NCBI RefSeq assembly: GCF_022539665.2
Contig: NC_081337.1
Span: 9,648,679 to 9,712,678 of the forward strand
Length of the DNA: 64,000 nt
Source: Daphnia carinata
Taxonomy: Eukaryota; Arthropoda; Branchiopoda; Diplostraca; Daphniidae
Direction of reading: 5' to 3'
Below are positions 24,563-38,900 of this stretch, in pieces (position 1 is the stretch's first letter; the number at the start of each line of letters is the position of its first letter). Position numbers and translations under genes: made by a program. The notes under the pieces were generated by a model. That model was given only the letters and a program-made list of their open reading frames with translations. It was not told the origin of the DNA and did no database searches.

Positions 24563-27482
24563 CCCGCGAACTGAACTGGTTATCCTTTCTACTGAAAAGA
24601 AAAAAGCTTCGGATCAAACATGATCAAGAGATCTCGGGAAAAAATGGAAGGGAGGGATTCAATTTACATGTGTATAATAACCAAGCCAAAGGGAGTATGG
24701 ATTTGACACTAGTCTGCCCCTTTTTTTTCTCCTTTCTGAAAAAAAGAAATTCAAACACGTCAAAGTGAGCGACGAGTAAAGTGGAAGACGTCACAACTTT
24801 CTATATACGACAGCAAAAAAGGAGAAGTTTCCCTTTAAAAAAAAAAAATGGGTGGAAGGAAATCGACGTGTCTTTTCGTTTTCTCTCACCTCCCCCCTCT
24901 TGCCCACTTATACAATGACGACAGACGCTATATATATATATACATATACCTACGAGGTGAGATGGCACACATGTACGTGACCGAACGTTCGGTGCCACTG
25001 ACAGGCAAAAGGGGTTTTGAAAAACACTTTCAAAAAATCCCCTTCCTGAATTTTTCGGAAGTTCTTGAATCAATTCAGGGTTCCAACCCTCACTTGGATA
25101 ATGCCTGTGGCGCGTGCAAGACTCCCACGCAAAAAAAAAAAAACGACAGCAAGACAATCACGTCATTTCGATTTCGTTCCATTTATAACCAAACAAAAAA
25201 GTTCGAGGATTGTTCATTCTCCTTGACGCAGTTTTTTTTTTAATACACCAAGGGGATAGTACAGCCTATTGGGCAAATGCAATCACGACCGAATCAATGC
25301 GTCTCTAAGGAAATGAAACGAAATAGAGAAACTGTGTAGTCTTCCCCCTTTTTTTTTGGGGGGGCTCGGGATATTCGACTTGTTCCCGCAAATATGGGCG
25401 GCATAGGGAAAAGAAATGGTGGGGCTGAGGAACTAGGAAACAAAAAAAAAAAAACTAAGAGGGGAGGACGTAGGATATAAATCCACGTCAGTAGCTAACG
25501 ACGATGCTCTTGGCCATCTCTTTCGCTATAGTCGAGAGTCTGACATCGAGGGTGGAAAAAAAAAACGAGAGGAAACGTCAGAAGTTCCAGTCAAGAAAAA
25601 AAAAAAAAAAGTCATTTCCTCCACAGCCTGCGCACCAGTTTCTTTTCTTTTTGTGACTGGTTCTTAATCGTCAGTAGATATATATATAAATATATACCGC
25701 TACACGTGAGTTTGGAGAGGGGGAGTCCTTGACGTTTCACGCAGCGCGCGACAAACACGACACAATCTTGGTGCGTGCAAGCTGCAGGGCAATCTGCAAG
25801 CCAAAAAAAAAAAAAATGATTGTTCATCGTGATCTCTCTCGCTTTTTTTTTTTTTTTTTTAATAAATGATGGGTCGCTAGAAAAAAAAAAAAATAAAGGG
25901 ATGCACCATCATCCAGGTCTGTAAGGAGGAAAAAAAAAGGGTTGAGGTGCTGAAGCATCAATATTTGAATATTGGCTCGCTTAATCTCTCTGATGGATGG
26001 CTCAAGTCATGCGAGACTTTGATAAACTAAATGAACCTCCACCCACTGTCAATGGTGGAAGCTCCACACACCGCCACCACCAGTTCCTTTCCTCATCTCT
26101 CAAAGGAGAAAAAAAAAAAAAAAAAGATACATTTTTTTTTTTCTTTCTCTACATAGACGAGGCCTTCCTTCCTATATGGATTGGAAAGAATAAATTTGAG
26201 GGAGGATCCCTTGGCATTGAAGCTCTTTTTCTTTTTCTTTCCTCCGTCCCATTTCTTTCTCTCTTGTTGTTCATATTTGATGGGAAGGAATCAATCAGTC
26301 GTGAAAGGGCATCATCCCTCCTTCTGCCCTTGTGTTTGATTCCCTTTTGCCGAGAGACCCATGCAGAGTTCCCTCATTGCAGTTCCCTACGAACTTGAAA
26401 GCTAATGAAATCAGCCTCTTTCCTTTTTTGTTTTTTGTTTTTTGTTTCATTTTGCCCTATACTTCCCGCTCCCTATTTTTTCTCATCTCTCCGACTCGGG
26501 GACCATTGCCAAATTGCCTACACGGCGGGTATTAATTGTGAACGATCAGTTGTCGTAACAAGCAGTTATTTATAAACGTTGTCTGTTTCTATTCTTTTGC
26601 TCTCTTGTTCAGCGTTTTATTATTATCTATTTTTATTCTTTAACTCACGTCACTTCGACCCTTTATCACCTCTTTGCTGTGGCCTGCTGTCTTTTGTTTT
26701 TGTCTACATTTTTATGTTTTCCCTATTGTTTGCCCATCTTTCTTAGCCAGACGTTTCAGTAGCAGAAAAAAAACAAAATAACACATTCGGCAGGCAAAAT
26801 TGTTATTTAAGAAAAAAAAAAAAAAAAAAAAAGGCCAACCACTTCCAAAGAGGCGTCGCTCTCAGCGGGATCGTTCCAATCCGTGGGCATTTTTTTCACG
26901 CAGAGGCGTCGCGTCGCCGACGTTTATGTTGGGTTTTGTCAATATTTTCAGAAACGTTCGCTCCTTTAAATAAAAAAAAAAAACTGTTTGAGAAATGGGA
27001 AAACTTTTTTTTTTTTTTTTGGATGAACGTGTTGCAAAAAGAAATGAACAGAACAGCAAATGCGATGTAGTACCGGAATGAAGGATTAACAGAGTCGCAG
27101 AGCGAGAGTGCTGAGAGCCCTTTTGCCAAAATTGGATAGATGTGTGTCTTCCCTCTTTTTTTTTCTTTCCCAAATAATAATATCGATGTGAAATGAACGA
27201 GCAAAAGTTTTCTTCGCTCCGTTTCACCTCTCCTATTTTTTTTTTCTTTTTTTTACCATTTGCCACTGCCATTATCATAAAAATGAAGTTTTCAAAACTA
27301 CCGATTTTCCCACTTTTCTATTATTGAACGATCTCAGCTGAAAAAGAAAAGGGAATGGAGAACTTTTTCACGTGCCCTATGCTCGTAAGAGTTCATCATC
27401 TATCTCACGCTCTGGAATACGTTTCATTTTCACGGGCAAAGAATTTCAACTGTGAACCATTTTATTAGAAAAGGCACTCCCT

Positions 27483-27528
27483 CCCCCCCCCCCCCCCCAA
27501 AAAAAAAAGCGAGAGAGAGAGAGAGAGA
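27483..27528. repeat. Composite C16-A10-(GA)9 tract
   Basis: Three simple repeats abut with almost no spacer: a C run (27483-27498), an A run (27499-27508), then (GA)9 from 27511. The minus-strand Gly-rich frame over it is an artefact. Confidence 0.9.
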
Positions 27529-29372
27529 ATTTGTTACATCGTTTCAATCGAAGCAGATTCCGACAGCCACAACGCAAAAAATGGCAACCCATCATCATCG
27601 ATGAAATATTGCGGTTATTAAATTGACATGGGGTTGCCCCCAATTTTACAAAAATGAGTCTACCTCATTCGATTGTTAAAAATAACACAACCATTCTTTC
27701 TACCCCACTTGAAACAGTCCTTATTAATGCCCGTTCGATATATAAACGCAGACATTGCCCTTACACGTCTCAACTGGAAAACGGTTACAACACTACTTGA
27801 TTTACGATAACGATGTCGAGGAGCAGAAGAGACAAGTAAAGTGACTAAGTGAACTAGTATGTGTGTGTGTGTGTCTATAGATAAAAAAAAAAAAGGGGGG
27901 GGGGGAAATACCAAACACTCTGTACGTTTCCATCTGCTATGTGGAGCTTCGCTCGCCATTCAAGTTTCCCTTTTCTTTTTTTTTTCTTTACTGTCAAATA
28001 ACCAAATAGAACGACTACCATTGAAGCTCTATTGCGCTCCCCTTGGTCCCTCGTCATATAGGGTTCTTAGCCAAAAGTTCTTGTGTAGCCGTACGGGCGT
28101 TGCAATTTGCAGCCTAAACACACGCGCAACACACAAAGTGCGACAAAAATCCAATAATGGGAAAAATGGAACATTGGGGCGGAGTTTTTTTGTTTTTTTT
28201 CTTTCCATTCCACGTGACAAAAGAGCTTTAAAAAAAAAATATTCGAGGGAACGTATACGAGAACATACAGAAGCGCATATCTCCTCTTATCGCCTAGCTG
28301 ATGATTAGGGAAGAAAAAAAAATAAATGTGTGGATCTAAAGTATAATAATGTCGCATTTTTTTTTTTTTTTACATACTACGTTTCGTTTGTAACGTAAAG
28401 GGGGAGAAAGTTACGACTCTTCTTCTCTTTAGTGGTGAGCCATTTCATATTCGTGTCCCTTACGAGTTCGTTTAAAGCTTTTTATTCATGGAAGGATATC
28501 TGATTGTTAAACATGGGGCAACTCTATCTGCGTATAACTCTATGCCAATGGGTTGCGCAACAACTTTCTCTCCTACGTTTCCCACTTCGTCTCTTGTGCA
28601 CATCTCAAACAGTGCGATGTTTCTCAAACCAGCCAACGAATACGTTGACTTTGGAACGATTTCCATCACCATATAGTGTGTGTGTGTGTAAATCGAGATA
28701 AAAACAACATAAATTTCAGATGAATCGAATCATTAAAAGAACATTCTCGTACAAATTTAATTCCATTCTTTTAATTGTGTCATGTGACGTTGTGGAAATA
28801 ATAAACGGCGGCGTTCAGTACTGCCAAAGCGTATTCAAATTCATTTCGTGATATAGCACCAATATTGCACTGTTACGTTATACGCGTGTACATGCAGATA
28901 CGATCTATCCCACTGATGAAGGGGGCTCCAAAGGGGGACACACTGAAAGCGGAGGAACAGGATCGGCGGTTTCTTTCTTCCGCATGTGTGTGAAGGAGAT
29001 TCATTTTCATCGTGTCCATATGTGTGTGTGTGTGCGTGTTTGCATAGTAGATGAATACATGTGTACGGGTTCTCATTTAAAGCTCCAATATGCAGCAAAG
29101 GGGTTGGGCTCCCCCCCCCCCCCCCTCGTCGGTATACCGGTTCCTCCAGAATTTGAAGTAGATGAATGAACAAACTTTTTTCTTTTTCAAGAGAGAAATG
29201 TACAGAATATGAAAGGACGAGATGGAGAGACGGGTGTGACATGGGGGGGAGCCTTCGCTATTTAGCTCCGGAAGTCTCTCCGCATTCAGCCACTCCGCTT
29301 TTCTGCCTCTTTGCAATATCGTTTTCTTGGCTGGCCCGTTTCTTAACCTTCTATGTTTCGTAAATGTACTGT

Positions 29373-29390
29373 GTACGTATATATACGTAC
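29373..29390. other. Perfect 18-bp palindrome
   Basis: GTACGTATATATACGTAC is its own reverse complement. It resembles an expanded TA microsatellite flanked by TACG units and may form a cruciform. No function is evident. Confidence 0.55.
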
Positions 29391-30206
29391 CGTTCACACG
29401 TACGCGTATCGAGAAACGTTGCGGCCAACACGCTAACTAGAAACCGTTACAAAACGCACGTCCTCGCTACGTGAAAACCGTGAAGAAGAATAAAATTCAT
29501 AACAGCCATTACACGAGCGTTCTAATAGACCTGATTCAATGTACGTCTTCGTTCCTCTTGCAGTAGAACTCGCAAACTGAGTGACGCTGTCACTGCGTGC
29601 ATAATGGATCGGGTGGGTGGGGGGGGGGACCCCATACGACGCAATTCGACCCTCCTTGTCTATTATACTTTCGGCTGGCATTTCTTGACAAACAAGGTCA
29701 TAGGTTATGATTCACATCTGTCTTTTCGACGGGTACGATGTCAAGTACAAAGAATAATACAAATTGCGTATGCAAATTGAACGCAACGAACCACCCACAC
29801 ATATTGCAAGTTTTTTTTTTTTTTTTCTTCCTAACCCGTAAAAAGCTTATAGACGTGTCGTATGCCCTTCGCCGAGGAGCTAAAAGTTCAATAGGCTGTA
29901 CACCAAGGGGTAATGCATTCCTCTTTGCCCTCCCTCCCCACCCATGGTAACACAGTTCTCCAATTACGCTTAGGTATATATAAGGAATCCGCACAGCCTA
30001 TATATAGCGTAAGCGTATAGAGAATCTCGTCAAAGGCTTATCGATGCAACATAGGGCGAGTGAATATTTAGGCAAAAAACAGCAAGTCCCACCCCCCACA
30101 AAAAAAAGGGGAGCCTTACTAAAGTCGAACGCATTTCGTGAGTATCATTGTCTACGATTGGGCACTTGTAATGCTTGGTGTGAAACTGTGACCAACGCTT
30201 TTTCAA

Positions 30207-30228
30207 ACACACACACACACACACACAC
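30207..30228. repeat. (AC)11 microsatellite
   Basis: Perfect AC array followed by a short A run. Confidence 0.9.
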
Positions 30229-31082
30229 AAAAAGGGAAACACTAAAGGCTATATCGTTTCTGTATCGTCCAGAGAGTACGTACGTGTAGTTATTTATAGT
30301 ATACATATAAACAGGCGGTATCGATCTCCTTTTGGGCTAAGTCTATGGTCTTTAGATATATACATCACACGCACGACGTCCGCATTCGACGGCCACCGGG
30401 AGGGGGGGGGGCAATGTCAACAATCCTGCGGGCTCGGAAAAGGGACGATAGTAATATGTGAGTGTCTTATATATACAGTGAGTCAGATGGTTGGAAGCTG
30501 AGATCTATTTACCCTCAAAAAACAGAGATCTGCGTGGCCATGTTCGTTTCTTTCCTACGTATATATATATGGTTTATTGACTGGAGCCGTACTCACGCAC
30601 ACCATTCCCGCTTCGGGGGGCTTGTTGAGTCAGCAATAGTAGTTAGGTTTCTTAAATCATTGCGGCTTTCCCCCCTTCTTATTTTTGCGGCGGGGGGAAG
30701 GAACTATTCGATCGACCCTGACGGAATAGCAAAGCGGAGGGGGGGGGGGGGGACGTCAATAAGTCCGGGAATTGTTTTATCATTGACTAGAGGCCTTATT
30801 TTTTTTTTTTTTTTCGTGTCTCATCACACTTGCTATCCACACTTGCATGATTCGCTATTGTTTTCTTTGTAGATAGGGAGGAGTAATCTTTCACGACTTT
30901 GGATTTTTTTTTTCTTTCTTTTTCATCTCTTTTCTAGTGGAGGCAATGTTGCATTAGTTTTACATGAGAAATCGACCTTTTTTCCTCTTCGATTGCGCCG
31001 TAAATAACAGAGCTTTCCAGCCGACCAATACTGTATAATTCACATACACAAGTCGAAGAAAAAAAAAGAGGGGCAAAGAAAG

Positions 31083-31102
31083 GAGAGAGAGAGAGAGAGA
31101 GA
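31083..31102. repeat. (GA)10 microsatellite
   Basis: Perfect GA array in a purine-rich stretch. Confidence 0.85.
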
Positions 31103-31940
31103 AAAGAGGAATGAAAACGATATACAAGAACGAGGTCTTAGACAAGCACGACGACTTGGACTTGAGCGGATGTGGGTCCATCTGCACCGAGGGAGGAAAC
31201 ATTCCAGCTATTCTTGGGGGTCTTTTCTTTACTTCTCTTTTCGGTATGATAAACGGACGTATACGTTTTCCCCTCTACTGGGAAAGCCCACGTTTTTATT
31301 TTGCCCGGTTGTCTTCTATTCTCGGCGCTATATCGTTTCATAATTCAAGGGTTCTCTTCTTATAGAAAACGATAGGCTAAAAGCGAGAAATGTGGTTAAT
31401 TTAGATGGTGAGATCGGTGTTGAACGATGTCGGGTTACTCAAACCGTTGATGCATCTCCAATTTCTTGAAGGGAATGAGAAGAAAAAAACTTCGTCCCAA
31501 CGTAGTAGCTTCCCATGATATGCTAGACGTGATGGAAGAACCTTGCCGCGCAATGCTTGGTGAATTCCGTAGCAACGATATGCTTTTTTTTTTTCATGGA
31601 CTTAATATTTCTATGAAAAAAAAAAATAAATAAGAGAGCCAGATCGCGTCCGGAAAGCCAGGTCAGTTGAGGTCATCCAACTGGACCCATTTCCTTCTGT
31701 CCTGCAAAAGTTGATTCCTTGTTAGAAGGATTTCCCCATTTGGTTTACCTCTCCATCAAAAAAAAAACGTAAAAAGAATGTCTATGAAAACCAGCTGTCA
31801 GACGGTTCAAACTAAAGTGGCCCCCCTTCCTTTAAAAAAAGGTATAGTTTTTCATAGAAAATGCACTTGAAACAAGGTGGTACAAATCCACAAGCCCCAC
31901 TTTGGAAAAAGATGAAATATCGGAAGTCGATTTTATTTTT

Positions 31941-31962
31941 TCTCTCTCTCTCTCTCTCTCTC
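31941..31962. repeat. (TC)11 microsatellite
   Basis: Perfect TC array after a short T run. Confidence 0.85.
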
Positions 31963-34900
31963 CCTCCAAGGAATGTCTACGATAGCCCAATGGTTTCCAA
32001 GCTTGTTAACTGCTTGGCAAAAAAAAACGGAAAGACGTTAGAAAGGAAATAAGTGTCTTTAAGCGACTTTGCCCTTTTTTTTTTTTCTCTCTCCTCTGTC
32101 TCTTTCACGGATGAGCAGCTCTTTTACGACGAGGGCTTCTGCGACTACGATATTACTAGCCATTCTATCTCTGCTAGTCGTTTCTCCATTCCCCAAAACC
32201 ATCAACGATCCCATTTCCCTGTTGGAAAAGAGAAGCAAGAAGAGAGAAGAAGAACAACAACAAAATGAAGAAGGGACGACGTACAGTGCACAGATCCTTT
32301 AGGAAACAAGGAACAAGGTTAAAGACCGAAGCTGTGCTGAAACTCGCATGTGTGTGTCTGCATGGAGGGATCAATAGCTTGGCTGGGAAGCCCAGCCGAA
32401 GCACAGGGGGGTTCTATACTCCGGTCGATCTTTTTCACTTCCCTTTTTTTTTTTTTTTTTTTTTACAGAGCAGAGATTATTTCCATTCATGGAAAAAAAA
32501 GGGGGGGACAGCAAAATAAAGAGAGTGAACAGAAACAGAATGTACGATGGATTTCTCACCGATGATATTGACGTTGATCTATTCGTCTAACAAGAGACAG
32601 GATCCGATCGCATTAGTTTTTTTTCTTCTTCTTCTTCTTTTTCTTTTATTCAACAACTTGAATTGATTTCATCTGCTCCTGAAAAAAGCATTTGTTAAAG
32701 ACCTTCTACACTTCCCTGGAACCTGGATTGCTGCGAAAGAAAAACTGGAATGTGTTGGTCAATTGCTTAGTTGATGTCCATATTGTTGTAGTCCTTCGAA
32801 TTCAGAATAACCGATGGCAGCAGTCACAAGGTTGCAAAAGAAGCCAGCAACAAGGCAAAAAATGCATGGCCCACATGTGGTCTGACTACAACGTGCATGA
32901 ATAAATATAACCGCACGACATTGTGGAATGGGAAGTGGGGGAGAATCGTGTCCCGCAACCTCGCACACGATCTTCTACTTTGATCGGCTTAGGTTTTTGG
33001 GAGCACGTTCATCCCAAGTTCTTTTCTTCTCCCCTCCTTCCTCTTTCGATATTTATTCTTCACCATCTTTCCAATCTCGTGCATCACTTGTTTTCAAGAG
33101 GAGCCAACTAGATCGAAAACGCAAAAAAAAAAAAAAACACGTGACGAGATTGATGCTTTTGATGTTGTGAGTTTGTGTTGCGTGGCTGTGTCGCGATCGA
33201 GTTCAAGTGTCCGTTCGAATCTGTTGGACAACAAAAGGACGGGGAGAATAGATGACAAACACTCGTGAAACGGGCACAGGCAAAGTGGATGGACTCGGTT
33301 CAAAAGCTTCACAGTTGGATCGAGTCAGACAATTGCAATTTGATGTGTGTGTATGTGCGTGCGATTCAGTTTTTCGAGCACTTATCGCATCCTGTTAAAG
33401 TATCATTCGCCCACTCTACTTTGATAAGACAAGAAGATTTCCAATAAAAGAGGTGACAAGCATCAGATCAAAGACGACAAGGAGTTCTGTGGTTCTCCGA
33501 TGTCTTCAAATCAAAGGGCAGAAGTTTTTAAAAAAAGTACCGAGAAGAGGCACACTCACAAAAGAGTAGTTTGTGAATCTTTACACTTTTATAGATAACT
33601 ATATACGTACTTCAATACAAAGGGGAATAGCAACAACAAAAAAAAAAAGAGAATAAGTTAGCCGGATGGAACTGTGAGTGGGGGGGCAAAGCACTCGAAT
33701 TGAAACGAGTTTTTTAGCTGAAGAGTTAAATATCTGTCTGCATTGCAGACGGAAGACTTTACCGACATTGAAAAATAATAATTTCCAAACGGAAAAGCGA
33801 CACGACAGAAGGTGAACGTCCTTATACCGCATCCATTCTTGTGGGTTGGCAATCAAGCTTTTAATGATGCAATCAATCATTTTGGCTACACGGGGGAATC
33901 CCCCTCTCAATGTTTTCGAAATTCGTAGCCATTTGTTCTTTGGCGGTGGAGTAAAGAGCTTTCGTAAGTGTAGGAAGTTGCGCGTTTATTATTTTTGAAC
34001 GTTCCCTATCACCCGAATGAGAAAAACGATAATCGGAATCAACGTAAATGATTTCCCTACCAAGCGATAAAAAAAAAAAAGACATTAGGAGAGATCCGGT
34101 TCACTTCCGTTTCGTTTGGCGGAGAGGGTTTCGAAAATCGACTGAGCAGCCAACGACATTACGCAATATATTCGCCTTCATTGTACAAAGCCACGGTCGG
34201 ATTGTGTTGCTATAGGCAACGTGTCCTGCAAAATGGATCGAAGTTTCTAGAGGAGCCCGGGCTACGAGAGTTCCGTGATTGACTACACACTTTGGTCCGT
34301 GTTTTCCATTACGAGTCAGTGGTACGGATCGAACGGCAATATTTTTCTTTTTCGAAGAGGGGGCCCCTTCACATTTTTTTGTTCTTTTCAGCGGGTTTCG
34401 TAGGTATTATGAAAAAAATAAATAATATCCTCTGCATGTGTACCAACGGATGTTTCCCTGCAGCTCTTGCTGTGGCGCATATTATGCCGAAGGTATGAGA
34501 CCCCCCCGTCTGCACTTTCTCTTGTTGTATAGCGACCCCCCTCCACTCTGTTTTGCGGTCTCCTCTAGGTCGACGTGTCTTTTCGCGTGTTGTTGTTTTG
34601 GGTGTAGATTGTTTTGTTTTTTTGTTTTGTTTCCTTTTCGCTTCTCTTTCGTGGTGAAAACTAGCAATCTGATAATGAGACGGAAAGATTGCCAAAGTTT
34701 TTGCCTTCAGCTAGGATCCAATGATGTGGCTCACCTTCACTGCTGATGTTTTTCTTCCTCCATATGAATTTTTTTTTGTGCATGTGTGTCTGTGTGTGTG
34801 TGTGCTTTTAACTTTTCCCCCTGCTGATGCTTCGCTGGCTTGAAGGGGGCCCCCGAAAAATACAAGAGAAGCCTTTAGGCCTCTCTCTCTCTCTGTATTT

Positions 34901-35015
34901 AGTGTCTTCCATTAAAGTTGGGAAGGCAAGCACCTGGAATTTCCGGTCTCTCATGGACTCGTTTTTATATACACACTGATTATATTGCTTCGAGTTTCTC
35001 ATTCTTTATTTTTTT

Positions 35016-35018
<3 letters not shown>

Positions 35019-35042
<24 letters not shown>
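35019..35042. repeat. (GT)12 microsatellite
   Basis: Perfect GT array directly following a T run. Confidence 0.9.
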
Positions 35043-35046
<4 letters not shown>

Positions 35047-35920
35047 TGAGGAATGGTTACATGCCGTGTAGTCCCTGCATTTTACTGTGTATGCTACCTC
35101 CTCCGCTCGTCTCGCATTATTTATTCCCGTGTTCTCTTCGTTCACGGGGCAAATTCTATTGTGATTGCCTGGTCCAACGGCTCTGCAATTTTATGTTGAC
35201 GACAAACGCGATGACGACAACGCGTATGTGCCGAGAGAGATCTAGAAAGAAAAGAAGAACAAGAACTTTACGGGAATAAAAAAAAAAAGACCTCATTTTG
35301 TGCCTGATGTCTTTTTATTTTTTTTATCGGGTTCGAGTCGTAAAAATTATTTTTTTTTTTTTTGTTCTTTACTCAGCCTTTATTCTTTGAACACCGAATG
35401 GAACCAATTACGTAGTGCGGGAAAGAAAAAAAGAGACGCAACACTCGTGAAATTTGATTATCCTTGATGTAACCATTTTCTTTTTCTTCCAACCGGTATC
35501 TCAGGCAGTAAAAAAAAAAAAAAAAAATAATAAAGAAACGAGCAATCGTCCCCTACTCTATTGAGCTTTGATCGTTTCAAATTATGAACGGGGTGAACAG
35601 TTGAAAACTGAACGCCCACAAAAAATAAAAAAAGAACCGAGGGAAAGAAGAAGAAAAAAAAGGGTCGAACGGATGGGCATCAGCGGGCGTCATTTAAGCG
35701 ATATACATAAATATCTATGGTTTCCCTTGAACAGACAGCCCGCATCCTGGCCGTGACCGAGAGCTTCTACACATAATTTTTATATCTAGTATAGACGTGA
35801 AATGAATATACAGCTCTATTTGTGTGTGGTGTGTGATAACGAAATCTGAAGAGAATCCCTTATTAAAAAAAAAAAAAGTGAGGAAGGGGAGTTAAAGGGA
35901 CGAAGAGGAAGATGGTTTTT

Positions 35921-35940
35921 GTGTGTGTGTGTGTGTGTGT
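35921..35940. repeat. (GT)10 microsatellite
   Basis: Perfect GT array about 900 bases downstream of the (GT)12 array. Confidence 0.9.
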
Positions 35941-38900
35941 ATGTGCTGGGCTACGATATTTATACGTAATTCTATACAGCATGTCCGTATATGCAGCAGC
36001 CAGCAAAAATAAAGCCGTGGACGTTGCCTAAGGGATGACAGGTGGTACTCGGGACGACGATGAAGAACACAGTTTCCCCTACTCCGCTGAAGAACTGGTA
36101 AGAGAGAAGAAGATGGGAGAGAGTAGAGATATGTCCAACACCGCCGTGTTATTCCTCGAGCCTTTATTATTAAAACACGAGGAAAGAAAAAAAAAAGAAA
36201 AAAAAAGGGAAAAATATCGAACTATGTCAAGATTGGCCATGGAAACGCCTCGGCTGAGGCACACCTCCTTATTTTCTTTGGAAATAGGTTTGTCGTACTT
36301 TGCATTGATGACTTGGCTTCTTTTGCACTGGTAGAACAACACAAGCGAGAAGAAGCTGAAGAACACTAGAGCGGAGCCCTTTACTCTCTCGCTTCTATTG
36401 TTTCCTCTATTCTTTTGTTGGCGTTTTTATTCTTTACCCTCATTCCAAAAAAATGAAGAAAACCTGAAAATATATTGTGCTTCTATTTTGACTGAAGCTC
36501 CCCCCTTTCTTTAAAAAACAAAACAAAAAACCTGTCTATTCCACGTGTCGAGCTGCTGGTGTGTTCGCGGCGTTCGTGCTCTTTTTTCGTTTGTTACACA
36601 ACGAAAATGTTTTTCTTCTTCTTCTTCAGGTGCTGACCACAACGTCCAAAAATAAAGTTTGAAGAAAAACAATTCCCAAAAATTGCTTAGATTTTTATTT
36701 TTTATCGTTTTTTTTTTTTTTTCTGGCCGCTCGTCTCCGATGTCGCCGCAACTCGTCGTCTCCGGTGAAGGTTAGAAGATCAGGCAGTTCTTTTTTTTTA
36801 TTTTATTTTTATTTCCTTTATTTTATTTTATTTTTTCTCTCATTAATATCTGAGGGGACACGAAGAGGAACAGATAAAGAGATAAAAATGCTTGTACCGG
36901 TATGTTGAAAGGGAGATATATAAAACAGAAATATATGTATTAAAAAAAAATTCTTTTTTAGAGCCTCCAAAAAAAAAAGTCGAACTGGAGGATGTGGTCA
37001 CACCGAGAGAGCGCAGCTGGTAGGTATATATGCTGGGGTAGTACATTGTGGAGGGGAGGGGGGGTCTTGTGTGTAGGCTTTTAATGGCTCACGGCTCCGC
37101 ATAGAACTTGTGCGCGCCGCACTCACATTCGTGGGGAATTGGAAAAAAAATGAAGAATTCTGTTTCGTGTTTCCATGTTAAAAAAAAAAAAAAAAAAAAA
37201 TTGGAAGAAGAAGAAGAAGAAAAAAAAAAGGCAATAGTTAAGACTTTGGGCTGGTCTGTGGAGGAGGTGCCGGGGTTAGAAAGGTCGTCGAGCGAAAAAA
37301 AAAAAAACGCTAACAGTCTGTGTGTATACCCACACAGACCAAGAAGACCTCACAGGAATCCTTGAGGCGCCGCCAGAAAGACGAACCTCTTTTCGAAAAA
37401 AATAAAAATAAAAAAAATAATTTTTTTGTTGTTGACGTTGGCTGTTAATGTAAAGCCTCCTATTCATTTTCTTACCTTCAAAACGAATCTATTTCCGTAG
37501 ATTTCTGGTGGTTTGAAGTTTTCTCAAGTCCCAACGACCGATAGATGATGACCTTGTTACGATCAATTTCCACGCTCATCAAGACGTCACTCACTTTTCC
37601 GACATGTCCGAAGAAATGGAACACGGGCAAATAATGACCTTTGTTTTTCTTTTATCTCAAGCGCAGTTCTATTTCAGCTTGTAGCGAACGAAAAATTATT
37701 TTTTGCATTTCTTCTCTCCAGATCCAATCAGAAAACAAGCTCACCGATTGTGGGTGGCACGTATAAGGTTGAAAGGTTGAAGCGGCAGTATATATAGTAC
37801 GTGTGGTACGGTCTAGTGGCACGTCAGTATAGGAGGAGGAACGGGACCTACACCAGTCGAGGACCTCACATGCAGTTGGAGGCATAAAAACAGACGAGGG
37901 CAAAAGGCAGAGCCGCCCTATGCATCGCCGACTCACACAGCCTAATTTTGCCCTTATTTAGATATTCACATCTGATAATGGCCAGCAGCTTTGTCTGTGC
38001 CCCCAAACACGAAACTACACCGATGATTGCATAATTACATGTAAAAAAAAAAAAAAACAGAAGAGGGGGGGGGGATCTTTTTTTTTTCTTTTAAGCAGGA
38101 CAATAAAAAAAGACAATTTTTTGTTTGAAATATAGAGGCAAGAAAGAAAAAATAATATCTATGGGCTCGCGCATCGGACAGCGTGAATCGATATTTTCGA
38201 GCGTCGATTCGAAGCCATATGTAAAAAAAAAAAATTTTAAAGGGAGGAATAGTGGGATCCCCGTGGGTAGATGTCCGTTCAGAGCCAAGTCAATGGGGCA
38301 CGAGGAGGTTTCTTTAAAAGCGCTTCTTTCTATTCCCCTCTCCTTCTTTGATTTACCGCAGCTGATTACCATGAAAGTCCGCTCCGACGAGCCCGTTGGT
38401 CCACTGGATCACGACTTGCAACGGGGCACACACACACACACACAAGAGAAAGAGAAGCCCACAGTTGATGGAAGGGAGAGAGAGAAAAAAAAAAAAGGGA
38501 AAATACGAACAAGAAAAGAAAGTGGATTTGGTACGAAACACAGAAAAAAAAAAATGAGGAAAAACGAACGGGACAACCGCAATTCCATTTCTTTTCAACT
38601 GCAATGGCCAGCACAAAAAGCAGAGAGCCCTTCTTTTTTTTTTTTTCTGGTGGGCTCATTTGCATCACAATCGAAGTCGATACTCGGGTGGTATTATCAG
38701 CATTTTGAGAACACGCTGAGCTCGTAGAGCGAAAAAAGGCAGAACAAGAAAAATCAAAAGAAAATCTTTTTGAGTTTTAAAAACCAGTATGGTTTCTACC
38801 TCAGTTTTCTTTTCTTTTTCTTTTTTTTTCCTATTTATTTTGTTGAAAAAAAAAAAAATAAGAAACAAGTATGCATGGTATGCACCTTCTATATATAGGC

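Larger units (their letters stand above)
22600..28400. other. Non-coding stretch, simple repeats
   Basis: No supported gene. Landmarks are a hairpin at 24097-24117, a CT array at 24536-24562, A/T runs near 25130, 25600, 25843-25862 and 26812-26832, and a composite C16-A10-(GA)9 tract at 27483-27528. Short frames here either cross these runs or resemble nothing recognisable. Confidence 0.65.
28400..34000. other. Non-coding stretch; some longer unique segments
   Basis: No supported gene. Segments at 28470-28680 and 32700-32900 are free of long runs and open in one or two frames, but I recognise no protein in them. Landmarks are C14 near 29111-29124, a perfect palindrome at 29373-29390, CA array 30207-30228, a G run near 30740-30752, GA array 31083-31102 and TC array 31941-31962. 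Confidence 0.6.

Noticed and set aside
28472-28676. Overlapping run-free ORFs on both strands (62-66 codons)
   Set aside because: They look less artefactual than most, but there is no recognised domain, no convincing splice sites, and open frames on both strands at this length are unremarkable.
38125-38727. 200-codon ORF, the longest in the window
   Set aside because: It crosses a CA microsatellite and several A runs, is dominated by Lys/Arg/Thr-His stretches and has no recognisable domain. This is expected of chance ORFs in low-complexity DNA.
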